NCBI GenBank assembly: GCA_022402565.1
Contig: JAKRSC010000021.1
Coordinates: 63,595-127,594, forward strand
Direction: 5' to 3'
Source of the DNA: Hydrotalea sp.
GTDB taxonomy: Bacteria; Bacteroidota; Bacteroidia; Chitinophagales; Chitinophagaceae
DNA: 64,000 nucleotides
A program made the translations under genes and the position numbers. Position 1 is the first letter of the stretch. Each line of letters opens with the position of its first letter. A model generated the notes under the pieces. The model saw only the letters and a list, made by a program, of their open reading frames with translations, was not told the origin of the DNA and did not search any database. Shown here piece by piece: positions 34,660 to 44,300 of this stretch.

Positions 34660-35415
34660 ATGAAAAAGTATAAATACTTCATTTTAATTACATTATTAGT
34701 TCCGATCATTTCTTCTAGTCAAGAAACAATTCAGATTTTATACCAATTCTTACATGTAAGGGATACAATGCAAAGGATAAATCCATATAAAGAAAGAATG
34801 CTATTACAAACAACGAAACAAAAGTCATTATACAGAAGCTATGAACTTTATCTATTTGATTCTTTAGTGGAAAGTAATGAAGATCAAGCCTTTTTAAAGT
34901 TACCTAAAGCAACTTCAGAACAAATACTAATTGACTTTTCCTTAGATGAAATTATCCAAATACGTCCATTTTTGGGAGATACTTTTGCAATTAAGAATTC
35001 TTTAGATAAAATTAATTGGACTTTAATAGATTCATCAAAATTAATTGGAGAATTAGATTGCTTTAAAGCTATTGGCCATTTCAAGGGACGAAATTATGAA
35101 TGTTGGTATGCACCATCTATTGCAATTAGGTCTGGTCCATGGAAATTAAATGGATTACCTGGGCTTATTGTTCAAGCTGTTGACTCAAAAAGTGAAATTG
35201 CATTTGAACTAATTAGCTTAAAAGTATTACCAAATACCTTTTCTTTACCCAAGAATCTTACTTTCATTAACGAGTCAAAATATAAGGATATTGTAAATTC
35301 ATTTAAAGCCAATCCAGGTGCAATATTAGGAGGCGGACTTGACCAAAATAAATTAAACATTCAAAAAGGCGGAAATAATAAAATTATTTTTAACAATCCG
35401 ATAGAATTACATTGA
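34660..35415 (+). CDS. GLPGLI family exported protein
   Basis: 251 residues from the ATG at 34660; an in-frame TTG at 34642 lies inside the terminator. The signal peptide MKKYKYFILITLLVPIISSS is followed by a domain with CFKAIGHFKGRNYECWYAPSI and then the family signature GPWKLNGLPGLIVQA. GLPGLI proteins (TIGR01200) are exported Bacteroidota proteins without an assigned function, often next to outer-membrane receptor genes. The stop overlaps the TTG start of the next gene by 4 bases, so the two are translationally coupled. Confidence 0.9.
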   Translation: MKKYKYFILITLLVPIISSSQETIQILYQFLHVRDTMQRINPYKERMLLQTTKQKSLYRSYELYLFDSLVESNEDQAFLKLPKATSEQILIDFSLDEIIQIRPFLGDTFAIKNSLDKINWTLIDSSKLIGELDCFKAIGHFKGRNYECWYAPSIAIRSGPWKLNGLPGLIVQAVDSKSEIAFELISLKVLPNTFSLPKNLTFINESKYKDIVNSFKANPGAILGGGLDQNKLNIQKGGNNKIIFNNPIELH

Positions 35416-38081
35416 ACTTATTAAAATACTGTTTACTATTTTTATTCATATTATCGTATAACTTTTTGAATGGACAAATGAAAGTTATTGGTAAGGTCAT
35501 AGATATGAAAAATTTACCAATAGGAGGTGCAATCATAAAAATTCATACTAAAAATGACTCCAAACTTGCAGGATATGGATTTACTAATGACTCCGGAAGA
35601 TTTACAATTACTTTTTCAGAAATAAAAACTAAATACTTTTTTGCAGAAATAAATGCATTGAATTACGGAACTGAAATTTTCGAATTCATTTTAGAAAATA
35701 ATACAATCTATTTACCAAATATAATTTTACAAACACGTCCTTCACTTCTTAATGAAGTTGTTGTAAAAAACAGCTCTACTATTTCTAATAAAAAGGATAC
35801 TATAAACTATAATGTTGATGCATTTAGTTCAAAATATGATAAAGCTATTGGCGATGTAATTAAAAGATTGCCAGGAGTAGAAATCCTTTCGGACGGAACA
35901 ATAAAATATGAGGGCAAACCGATTAATAAATTTTATATTAACGGTAAAGACTTATTAGATGGCCGATACAATATAGCAACTTCCAATATTCCTTATGATG
36001 CTGTCGATAAAGTACAAATTCTCGAAAAGCACCAGCCGTCTAAAATGTTGGACAGCTTTATTCATTCTAATAAAGCTGCACTTAATCTTGTCCTAAAAAG
36101 AGAGATAAATAATAAGCTTTTGGGGAAACTAAAATTAGGGATTGGAACTCCATTTTTCAGCACTGATAATGAATTAGTACCATTATACTTTTCTAAAAAC
36201 AACCAAACAATTAACACGTTAAAATATAACAATATAGGAAAAGATTATGCTGCTGAGTTTAAAAACTTATACTTAAATCAAGATGCGGATGAATTATTTA
36301 GTGTAGAAAATTTCGGCCAATTGACAGGTATAGATAAACCAATAAATGGAAATTTAAATTTAGATAGATTTTTATATAATAAACAATTAACTGCAAGCAT
36401 AAATCATTTAAGAACTACAAAAAATGGAAATGAGATAAAAGTTTTAATTGATTATACAAATGACAATGAACAAATACAAAACAATAGCACTTTTAATGTA
36501 TTCTTTAATAATAATAATTTTAGTATTCAAGAATCAATACACTTCAATCAAAAAAGAAATTTATTGAATGGTATAACATCATTCGAGAGAAATTATAAAA
36601 ACGCTGAGTTATCAAATAAATTACAATTTCGATTAGCTTTTAAAAATGCTACAGCAGTAATAACTACTCCAAACAAAATTGAACAATACTCGAATATTGA
36701 ATCCTTTACCATAGCGAATACTTTTAAGTTTACATTTAAAAAAAGAAGACTTTTACAAAATATTACTTTTTATATCTCTACAAACAGAAATCCACAAAAC
36801 TTAAACGTTTTAAATGCTAATTACGACTTCTTTTTTTCTGACTCAATCGAACCAAGTAAAATATTACAATTAGCGAACCTTTCAATTACAAAAAGTAACT
36901 TAACGTATACGAGTAGCTATAAAATTAATAAATCACTAAGTTTCAGTAATTCCTTAAACTATAAATTTTTATACAACAATATAAATACAGAAGTTAAGGG
37001 CTTCATGAACGGTAACCCCATCGATATAAAAAATGGCTTTGCAAATAACATATCATTAATAAACCATGATATAAGTAATGTCGTCTCTTTATCATATTCA
37101 AAAAAAAGGAGTACGTATTCTTTATCTATTCCTATAAACTATATAAACCTTTACTCAATCCAAAATACAAATAATAGACAAATTATTAACAACATTTACT
37201 CTGGAATAAATTTAATTCAAGACGTAAAATTGAACAATAAAATAAAATTAAATAATACCCTTATAAATCAATTCTACTTATTTCCACCGCATAATGCAAC
37301 TAATAATTTTGTTTTAAGAAATTATAGATTAATAACAAATAATGAATCTTTACCTAACTCTTTAACAACAACAATACTCGAATCTGTACTAAATTTTAAA
37401 AACTTAAAATATCTTTCATATAATACATTAGGAATTAGAAAAGAATGGAATACAAATTTTCCTATAATGAATAATAGTTTTATTAATCAATTAGTCGTTC
37501 TAAATGGGTTATCGGGTAATCAAAACCAACAAAGCGAAAAAATATTTATCTCCACTAATAAATATTTTACTAAAATTAAAAGCTCAATAACTGCCCAAAC
37601 TTTTTTAGAATTTATTCGCTCTGACAACTTTTCCAATTCAATATTAACACGATTCAGAAATACAAATTTTAATCTGACACTGTCGAGTAATACTAATTTA
37701 AAAAAAATTACAATTGAAAACAGATTTAGTTATACTTTATTCGATAACAAAACAAAGGGAACTACCTTAGGATATTTTTCTTTAATCGAATACTTATTTA
37801 ATTTAAAAACCTCCTTAAAAGAAAACATTTCATTACAAATGAATTCTCAGTTTAATTCACTTAGACGTAATAATCAAAATAGTTTCAACTTATTTTTTAG
37901 TGATTTTTTTTTAACATTCTCAATACCTAAAATAAAGACTGACTTCGAGTTTGGATGTCAAAATATATTTAATCAAAAGATTTTTTCTGATGTTACCATA
38001 TCGCGAAATTCACAGACCTTAACAGAGACCAATTTAAGACCTAGACAAGCACTGATTAAATTATCTTGGTACTTCAAATAA
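35412..38081 (+). CDS. TonB-dependent receptor-like outer-membrane protein
   Basis: 889 residues with a TTG start at 35412. The first ATG (residue 23) would remove the signal peptide MNLLKYCLLFLFILSYNFLNG, and the TTG overlaps the previous stop (TTGA). The layout is signal (1-22), a carboxypeptidase-regulatory-like beta domain (about 24-105), a plug-like domain (about 115-205, with NEVVVKNSS and RLPGVEILSDG), then a long Asn/Ser/Ile-rich barrel to the aromatic C-terminal WYFK. The plug lacks the usual SusC signature, so it belongs to the outer-membrane beta-barrel family often paired with GLPGLI proteins. It is very AT-rich. Confidence 0.85.
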   Translation: MNLLKYCLLFLFILSYNFLNGQMKVIGKVIDMKNLPIGGAIIKIHTKNDSKLAGYGFTNDSGRFTITFSEIKTKYFFAEINALNYGTEIFEFILENNTIYLPNIILQTRPSLLNEVVVKNSSTISNKKDTINYNVDAFSSKYDKAIGDVIKRLPGVEILSDGTIKYEGKPINKFYINGKDLLDGRYNIATSNIPYDAVDKVQILEKHQPSKMLDSFIHSNKAALNLVLKREINNKLLGKLKLGIGTPFFSTDNELVPLYFSKNNQTINTLKYNNIGKDYAAEFKNLYLNQDADELFSVENFGQLTGIDKPINGNLNLDRFLYNKQLTASINHLRTTKNGNEIKVLIDYTNDNEQIQNNSTFNVFFNNNNFSIQESIHFNQKRNLLNGITSFERNYKNAELSNKLQFRLAFKNATAVITTPNKIEQYSNIESFTIANTFKFTFKKRRLLQNITFYISTNRNPQNLNVLNANYDFFFSDSIEPSKILQLANLSITKSNLTYTSSYKINKSLSFSNSLNYKFLYNNINTEVKGFMNGNPIDIKNGFANNISLINHDISNVVSLSYSKKRSTYSLSIPINYINLYSIQNTNNRQIINNIYSGINLIQDVKLNNKIKLNNTLINQFYLFPPHNATNNFVLRNYRLITNNESLPNSLTTTILESVLNFKNLKYLSYNTLGIRKEWNTNFPIMNNSFINQLVVLNGLSGNQNQQSEKIFISTNKYFTKIKSSITAQTFLEFIRSDNFSNSILTRFRNTNFNLTLSSNTNLKKITIENRFSYTLFDNKTKGTTLGYFSLIEYLFNLKTSLKENISLQMNSQFNSLRRNNQNSFNLFFSDFFLTFSIPKIKTDFEFGCQNIFNQKIFSDVTISRNSQTLTETNLRPRQALIKLSWYFK

Positions 38082-38218
38082 TAGATCAATTTAATTCATC
38101 CGCCTCAAGAATATCAATATCTGTATTAAAGATTAGTATCTTATTTTTAATAACAGATGTTTTGTTTTCGAAAAGCGCAAAGTAATATTATTTGTATTTT
38201 TTAAATGCTCCATCCTTT

Positions 38219-38226
38219 TAACTTTG
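38219..38226 (+). promoter_or_regulatory. Bacteroidota -7 box (TAACTTTG) for the DUF4920 gene
   Basis: TAACTTTG 10 bases before the ATG at 38237. An upstream TTG is 24 bases away, longer than usual. Confidence 0.4.
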
Positions 38227-38236
38227 ATAAAAAAAC

Positions 38237-38719
38237 ATGAAGCAACTATTCATCCTATTTGTCGGTCTAGGAATTGCTGTCTTAGCCGTAGCACAGCCAC
38301 CCAAGTTACCTGTTACCCCAGGAAGTCAGTTTGGAGCAAGTTTTGAATTACGCAATCCAAGCCCTATTCAAGAACTTCCAAAACAACTAGCTCAAGTTGA
38401 AGAAGGTAAAGAAATTGATGTACAAATTCTTGCAGAAGTTGTGGATGTTTGTCCAAAGAAAGGATGCTGGTTAAATCTAAAACTTTCAAACGGCGAAACT
38501 GCTTTTGTTAAAATGAAAGACTATGCTTTCTTTTTACCTCTTGAAATAAAGGGGAAAAAGATTTACTTAGATGGCAAAGCTTTTATTAAAACTACTTCTG
38601 TTGATGAATTGAAGCACTATGCTGAAGACGCTAAAAAGCCGCAAGCGGAAATAGATGCCATTAAAGAACCCAAAAAAGAAGTTCGTTTGCTAGCAAGCGG
38701 AATTCGTGTTGCAGAATAA
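38237..38719 (+). CDS. DUF4920 exported protein
   Basis: 160 residues. The signal peptide MKQLFILFVGLGIAVLAVAQ is followed by a small beta-rich domain with VVDVCPKKGCWLNLKL, the cysteine pair typical of DUF4920. An OB-like fold is likely (EIKGKKIYLDGKAF). The function is unknown; the CxxxxC pair may bind a metal or form a disulfide in the periplasm. It is convergent with the carboxypeptidase gene. Confidence 0.85.
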   Translation: MKQLFILFVGLGIAVLAVAQPPKLPVTPGSQFGASFELRNPSPIQELPKQLAQVEEGKEIDVQILAEVVDVCPKKGCWLNLKLSNGETAFVKMKDYAFFLPLEIKGKKIYLDGKAFIKTTSVDELKHYAEDAKKPQAEIDAIKEPKKEVRLLASGIRVAE

Positions 38720-38729
38720 TGCTAATTAG

Positions 38730-38807
38730 TCGGCTCCTCGAACATTAATATTGGTTGTAAACCGATTGTAAAAATTGTTCAACCAGTTGTCGAACACGAG
38801 GAGCCGA
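38730..38807. repeat. Perfect 11-bp inverted repeat around the dacB stop
   Basis: TCGGCTCCTCG at 38730-38740 pairs exactly with CGAGGAGCCGA at 38797-38807, 56 bases apart. The right arm is inside the dacB coding end and the left arm is just past its stop. It could fold as a long-loop terminator or be an accident of sequence. Confidence 0.4.
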
Positions 38808-40070
38808 TTGGTTATGGTTATTAACCAACACTGAAAAAATGAGTGTTTTCCCTGATGCAGTTTCTAAGTATCCACTCAAAGCTACCTGTCCGTTGAGAGT
38901 ACCCGTTTTAGCAAATATTTTTCCTGAAAGATTCTTGTAATATCCAGATAAAGTACCTTTTCCACCAGTAGGGAAGATGGCTTGAATTCTTCTCCATTCA
39001 AACTCTTTACGCATCAAATCTAAAATTCCTACCAACGATTGCGGGGTAAATAAATTATATCTGCTTAATCCACTGCCATCTACCCAACGAGGCTTTTGTA
39101 ACAAACCTACAAAATCAGTCTTCATCATGGTATCAATCATAGCAGCATCTGAAAGTACACCTAGTTTTTGGTAGGCACTCATTAGCAATGTTTGCTCAGC
39201 AAAAAAATTATCGCTTCTATGCATCATAATTTTCAAAAGACTATCGGTTGCCTGCGTCTTCAAAGGCTTCCAATTTGCTTGCTGCAATTCTGTTGCATCA
39301 ATATAAGGTATGAGTGTTTCAAGTGTATCTTCTAATAATTTCACTGATACTTCATCGGGATGACTTTTAACAGTAAATGGAATTTCATCGCCCGTAAATT
39401 TCGTTCTCGACTCAACCAACTCAAAGCTATTTTCGTATCGCTTCCGCCTAATTGCAAATTGGCCTCCAGCTACTTGAGCAAAAAAAGTAAGTGAATCTTT
39501 AAAAGATTTGGGTATTACCTGAATAGATGCACCCTGCTGCTTAAACCTAATTGTGTTGCCATAAATGGGCATAGGTGAACGCTCAGGCATATAAGCGGCA
39601 CTAAAATCATTCCACGCCCAACCATTTCCCCAGGAATTAGCTTTCCAATTCGATGCGAAAATGGTAATACGATCATTGTATTTTTTTAATAAATCAAATG
39701 CAGGCTGCTGCTTAAAATCGGGGTGAAGAAAAGTAGGATCTCCAGTGAACTTTACATCTAGCTCATCATCATTGACCATATATTCCATTCCTACTATGCT
39801 ATCACCTAAATATTTTAAACCGGCATAACAGGTTGGTATTTTAGTGTTGCTAGCAGGAAGAAAAAATTTATTTTCTTGATGACCAATTAACCATTTTTGT
39901 GTAGAAGGATCATACACACTTACTCCAATATGTGCAGTAGCTAGTTCAGGCGCATTCAACAATTCATTAAGTGGAGTACTAGCTTTTGAAGAGGTAGATT
40001 TTTTTGCTACCCCACAAGAACTCAATAAAACAAGTACAACAAAAGGCTGAAGATATTTTGAACGCAGCAT
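38745..40070 (-). CDS. dacB: D-alanyl-D-alanine carboxypeptidase/endopeptidase (PBP4, S13)
   Basis: 441 residues. It trims and cuts peptidoglycan cross-links in the periplasm. The lipoprotein signal ends in LLSSC (Cys19). S13 motifs are SNTK (Ser74-Lys77), SDN in MHRSDNFFAEQ, and KTG in FAKTGTLNGQ. A large insertion between the first two motifs, as in E. coli PBP4, gives the length. It lies 11 bases downstream of the arginase-fold gene and may be transcribed with it. Confidence 0.92.
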   Translation of the reverse strand: MLRSKYLQPFVVLVLLSSCGVAKKSTSSKASTPLNELLNAPELATAHIGVSVYDPSTQKWLIGHQENKFFLPASNTKIPTCYAGLKYLGDSIVGMEYMVNDDELDVKFTGDPTFLHPDFKQQPAFDLLKKYNDRITIFASNWKANSWGNGWAWNDFSAAYMPERSPMPIYGNTIRFKQQGASIQVIPKSFKDSLTFFAQVAGGQFAIRRKRYENSFELVESRTKFTGDEIPFTVKSHPDEVSVKLLEDTLETLIPYIDATELQQANWKPLKTQATDSLLKIMMHRSDNFFAEQTLLMSAYQKLGVLSDAAMIDTMMKTDFVGLLQKPRWVDGSGLSRYNLFTPQSLVGILDLMRKEFEWRRIQAIFPTGGKGTLSGYYKNLSGKIFAKTGTLNGQVALSGYLETASGKTLIFSVLVNNHNQSAPRVRQLVEQFLQSVYNQY

Positions 40071-40081
40071 ACAATCTAAAT

Positions 40082-41215
40082 TTACATTCTTTCAATAGCA
40101 CGTAACCATCTTTCAGGAATATCATTTGAAGATGCGTGCAAATAATCATTTTTAGTACATGCAATGAAATTACCATCAGGAAGTTGTACCCACCATCTTC
40201 CAGTCTTACGCGACTGCAAGAAAACCGTTTCAGCCTCAGCAAACGCAAGTGTGAACTCGTTAAAGCTATCTCTATCATCTAAACTTGCTTCAACTTTCCC
40301 TCTCTGCACACCATCAATTAAATACCACAACATATGAGCAAGCTGTTTAGCAGTCAATAAAGCTGTATCCAACTTAGGGTCGTATCCATACAAACCAATG
40401 GTTTCCATAGATGCGCTCATACCTGCGTATTGCATAAGCACACACATTTCCTCTCCTGTAAAACCGTTAGGTGTTATTTGATTAGCAGGAGCATGTGCAT
40501 GTTGAATAGCAGAAATATCAACTCCCATAAAATGAGAATTTCGGAACATGGGTTCAACATCTTCTGGCACTTCTTTTACTTTGCCTACCCGCACACAATC
40601 GAATCTTAGTTTATCAATTGTTTCCAACATTCCTGGATGAATAAAATAACTTTGAAATCCAATATGGTTATAATGTTTTAAGTAGTTGGGCATACCTGTA
40701 AACATTTCCATCAAAAAATTCTCTGCAGGAATTAAGCTTTCTACCTGCATATCCATCTTCGCATCAATACACAAGCTTTCAACTATTTTACCCTGTGATC
40801 CCAAGGATTGATATTGAGCTAACATTAAATCGTGGCTGCCGCCTAATATAACTACCTTCTTTTTTAGGGGAGCTAATTCATTTAACACAACACGCAAAGC
40901 TGCGTAAGTATCTTCCAATGTTGCTCCTGCAACTACATCGCCAATATCAGCAACTACTACATCACTATGCCATCTAAACAATGCATAAAAAGCACGACGA
41001 ATTTCGAGTGCTGCATCGGTTGACTTTTTGCCAGGTGTTTCACCTCGCATATCGGTACAACCTAGCAGAATCAAATCAGCTTCTTCTAACGCTGGCAAAG
41101 AAGTTTCATAAGCTGCAATATGCTTTCCAAATTGAACATCAGAATAAGGTTGATCTTCACTTATTTGCGCCAAAGAAATTGGCTGTAAAAAATCTAGGAT
41201 AGCCTCCATCGACAT
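40082..41215 (-). CDS. Arginase/formimidoylglutamase-fold protein with altered metal site
   Basis: 377 residues from the ATG at 41215; in-frame upstream codons to 41311 have no match. The ureohydrolase fold is clear: GCTDMRG, VVILGGSHDL, CIDAKMDM and MGVDISAIQHAHAP. The manganese-binding pattern differs from canonical arginases: DAHxD reads DAKMD (Asp151 to Asp155), and the SxDxDxxDP motif reads GVDISAIQ. Bacteroidota proteins of this type are usually annotated formimidoylglutamase, but with ligands missing the activity is uncertain. No hut genes are nearby. It lies upstream of dacB on the same strand. Confidence 0.75.
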   Translation of the reverse strand: MSMEAILDFLQPISLAQISEDQPYSDVQFGKHIAAYETSLPALEEADLILLGCTDMRGETPGKKSTDAALEIRRAFYALFRWHSDVVVADIGDVVAGATLEDTYAALRVVLNELAPLKKKVVILGGSHDLMLAQYQSLGSQGKIVESLCIDAKMDMQVESLIPAENFLMEMFTGMPNYLKHYNHIGFQSYFIHPGMLETIDKLRFDCVRVGKVKEVPEDVEPMFRNSHFMGVDISAIQHAHAPANQITPNGFTGEEMCVLMQYAGMSASMETIGLYGYDPKLDTALLTAKQLAHMLWYLIDGVQRGKVEASLDDRDSFNEFTLAFAEAETVFLQSRKTGRWWVQLPDGNFIACTKNDYLHASSNDIPERWLRAIERM

Positions 41216-41229
41216 AAGGGTGTTTTCAA

Positions 41230-41237
41230 CAAACTTA
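41230..41237 (-). promoter_or_regulatory. Bacteroidota -7 box (TAAGTTTG) for the arginase-fold gene
   Basis: A minus-strand TAAGTTTG 14 bases before the ATG at 41215, supporting that start. Confidence 0.4.
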
Positions 41238-41377
41238 CAGAAAATGAGCCGAGGGTATTGCTGTCTGAATAAGTAGTTGCCATTCTGCAGGTTTTTGAAC
41301 TTTACCCACAAAAACAGTAAAAAATACGCCTAAATGAAGGATGGGAGGTACTTGACAATTAAAGAATGAGAAACTTT

Positions 41378-44300
41378 TTACTGTTTAGGTTGAATGAATT
41401 TTTTACTAAGCTCATCATAAATGAGTAATTTTTTGTTGCTCTTACCATCTCTTTCAAAAAATGCATCCCAGGTATTCAAAGGCTCCCAGATAAAAGTGCC
41501 TTTACCTCTACCATTTGGAACACCAAATGCAATACGATTCACGTCTTCTTTTAAAGCCGAATATTCAACCACTACTATATCGCGATTATACCTTTGGGCT
41601 AAATCATGCAAATTATCGCGCAGATCATCTAAAGTACCATGCCATTTGGGATAATAGCTTTGTCCAATTACATCAAAATGTACACCCCGTTTCGCCATTT
41701 CGTCTATAAAGAAAACCGATTCATGGTTTTGTCCACCTAATGCCACATGTAACATCATCACCGTTTCTGGTGCCACTGCTTTTACTGCAGCAGTTCCTGC
41801 CATAATTAACTGCGCAAGACTATCGGGGTGACTAATACTTCCTTCTGGCCAAACAATACCATGATTGATTTCATTTCCAACCTGCACCATATCTGGGAGT
41901 GTACCTTGTTGTTTAAGTGCAGTCATTACTTCCAGTGTATAGTTGTACAACAACTTTTTCAAATCTGTAAAAGACTGACCTCGCCAAGCTGCTGGCTTAT
42001 ACTGCTTGCCCGGATCTGCCCAATAATCGCTGTAATGAAAATCTAGTAATAGGTGAAGTCCTGCATCCTTCACTCGTTTAGCCATTTTCAATGTGTTCTC
42101 GAGATTACAAAAACCCTTACCCGGCGAATAACCACTATCGCGTGCAGGGTCGTTGAAAATTCTTAACCTGATATAATTAAAGCCATGATCTTTTAAAATT
42201 TGTATAGCATCTTTCTCAACACCTTGATCTGAGAATCGAATACCCTGCGCTTCTAGTTCTGGTAAAAAGGAAATATCAGCACCAAGAATATTACCAGTAG
42301 TTCTTGGTAAAGCCGCGGCTCCTTTGAGTGAATAAGTAGGATCTATATTAATGCTTGCTACACTTTCTGGACGAACAGTAATAATTTCAGTACCACCTTT
42401 CCACAATCCATTTGCACTTGCTTCAAATTTAATCATCCCAGCAGTTGTACCTGCCTGAACCAATACTTGTGCATGTCCATTGAATAAGCTTCTTTGCCAC
42501 ATACCCTCTTCACAAATATCAGGCTCATGACTACTTGGATCTCCATTTCCAACTCCAATAATTTTTGCGTCACCTTCAAGCTTAAAACGAATCATATTAT
42601 CTGCTGTTGGTACTGTTCTACCTTCGCTATCAATAGCAGTAATATTTATAACAGCCACATCTTCACCATCTGCAACAAGAGTTGTTTTATAAGGTGTAAC
42701 TACCACTTCGGTTGGCACTCCAGTTGTACTAATTTCTTTAGAGAATGTTCTTCCTTGTTTATAGGCTACTGCTTTTACAGTACCTGGCTCATAATTTACT
42801 TGCCATTTCAAATGGCCATTTCTTGGCATTGCTTTTTTTCCAAGACTTTTTCCATTTAGGTACAATTCAATTTCATCTGCATTGCTATTCACCCAAATAT
42901 CTACTGGCTTACCAATTTTAGATGGCCATTCAGCCCTTGCTTCTGCTAAGTTCCAATGCGGACTAATATGCAAGACATCTTTATTGGTCCACCAACTTTG
43001 ATAGTAGTAATAAATGTTCTTAGGAAATCCGGCCATATCCATGATACCAAAATGAGAATTGATATTGGGCCATTCGTATGGCGTAGGTTCACCACGATAA
43101 TCAAGTCCTGTCCATACAAATCCTCCTAACCAAAAATCATTTTCAGCTGCTAGCTTCCACCACTCTTCTGCAGTACTTGCCCACCAGGGTGCAGTAATAT
43201 CTTGGTCTGGTACATATCCTCGAATAGTATCTTTTTTCCAAACTCCTCTTGTGGTTACGGTGCTTCCCATTTCTGTTCCAATAATAGGTTGATTGGGATG
43301 ATCTCGATGATAATCTGCCACTGCATATTGTCGGTAGTTAAAACTTCTTACCGGAATCACTTCATTAATTCCTTTGTAAACATTGGCTAAATCAGCAGCA
43401 TAAGTATAGGTTCTAGTTGGATCTAATTGAGTGAGCTTCGCACCCATGGTTTGTGCCATACGTTTACCATGACTGTTTGTTTGCACCCAACCTTCTTCGT
43501 TGCCAATACTCCACATAAAAACACTTGTTCTACTTCTATCGCGTTTTACTAATCTTTCTAACTGTGCCATATATTCAGAGCCAGTATTCAATAAACGTGT
43601 TTCATCCATCACTAACATCCCTAAGCTATCACAAGCATCTAATAATTCAGGAGTAGGTGGATGGTGACTAGCCCTGTAAGCATTTACCCCTAGTCTTTTT
43701 AATAGACTAATTCTATAATAGTGCAAATAGTCTGGCAATGCAGCTCCAACACCAGCATGGTCTTGGTGACAATTCACACCTAAAAGCTTAACATGTTTTC
43801 CATTTAGAAAAACTCCATTTGTTTTTACTTCTACAGAGCGAATACCATATTTCAATTCTTTCCTATCTAATATTCTAGTACCTTCTTTTACCTCTACTAT
43901 GAGTCTATACAAATAAGGATCCTCAATACTCCATAATCTTGGTTGGCTAATAACTATTTGCTGCTTCACTGATACGTTTTCTATAGCACCCATACGAACC
44001 AAAACATCTTTTGCAAAAGCAACACGTTCTCCACTTCTTTGAACTAAATAGGCACTAACAGTTGCATTTGCTGGAATAGTATGCGCATTTCCAACAGTTG
44101 TTTCAATAGTAATTGTTGCTTTGTTATTCGCTAATAAAGTATGTGCGAAAATTCCATCAGTTACTATATGCGCATTATTATACTTATGCAGCCATACATG
44201 CCTGTAAATTCCGGCTCCTTCATAAAACCAACCTTCATACTGCGTAGCATCTACACGAACTGTAATGATATTATCCTTATCATATCGAATGAAATCAGTT

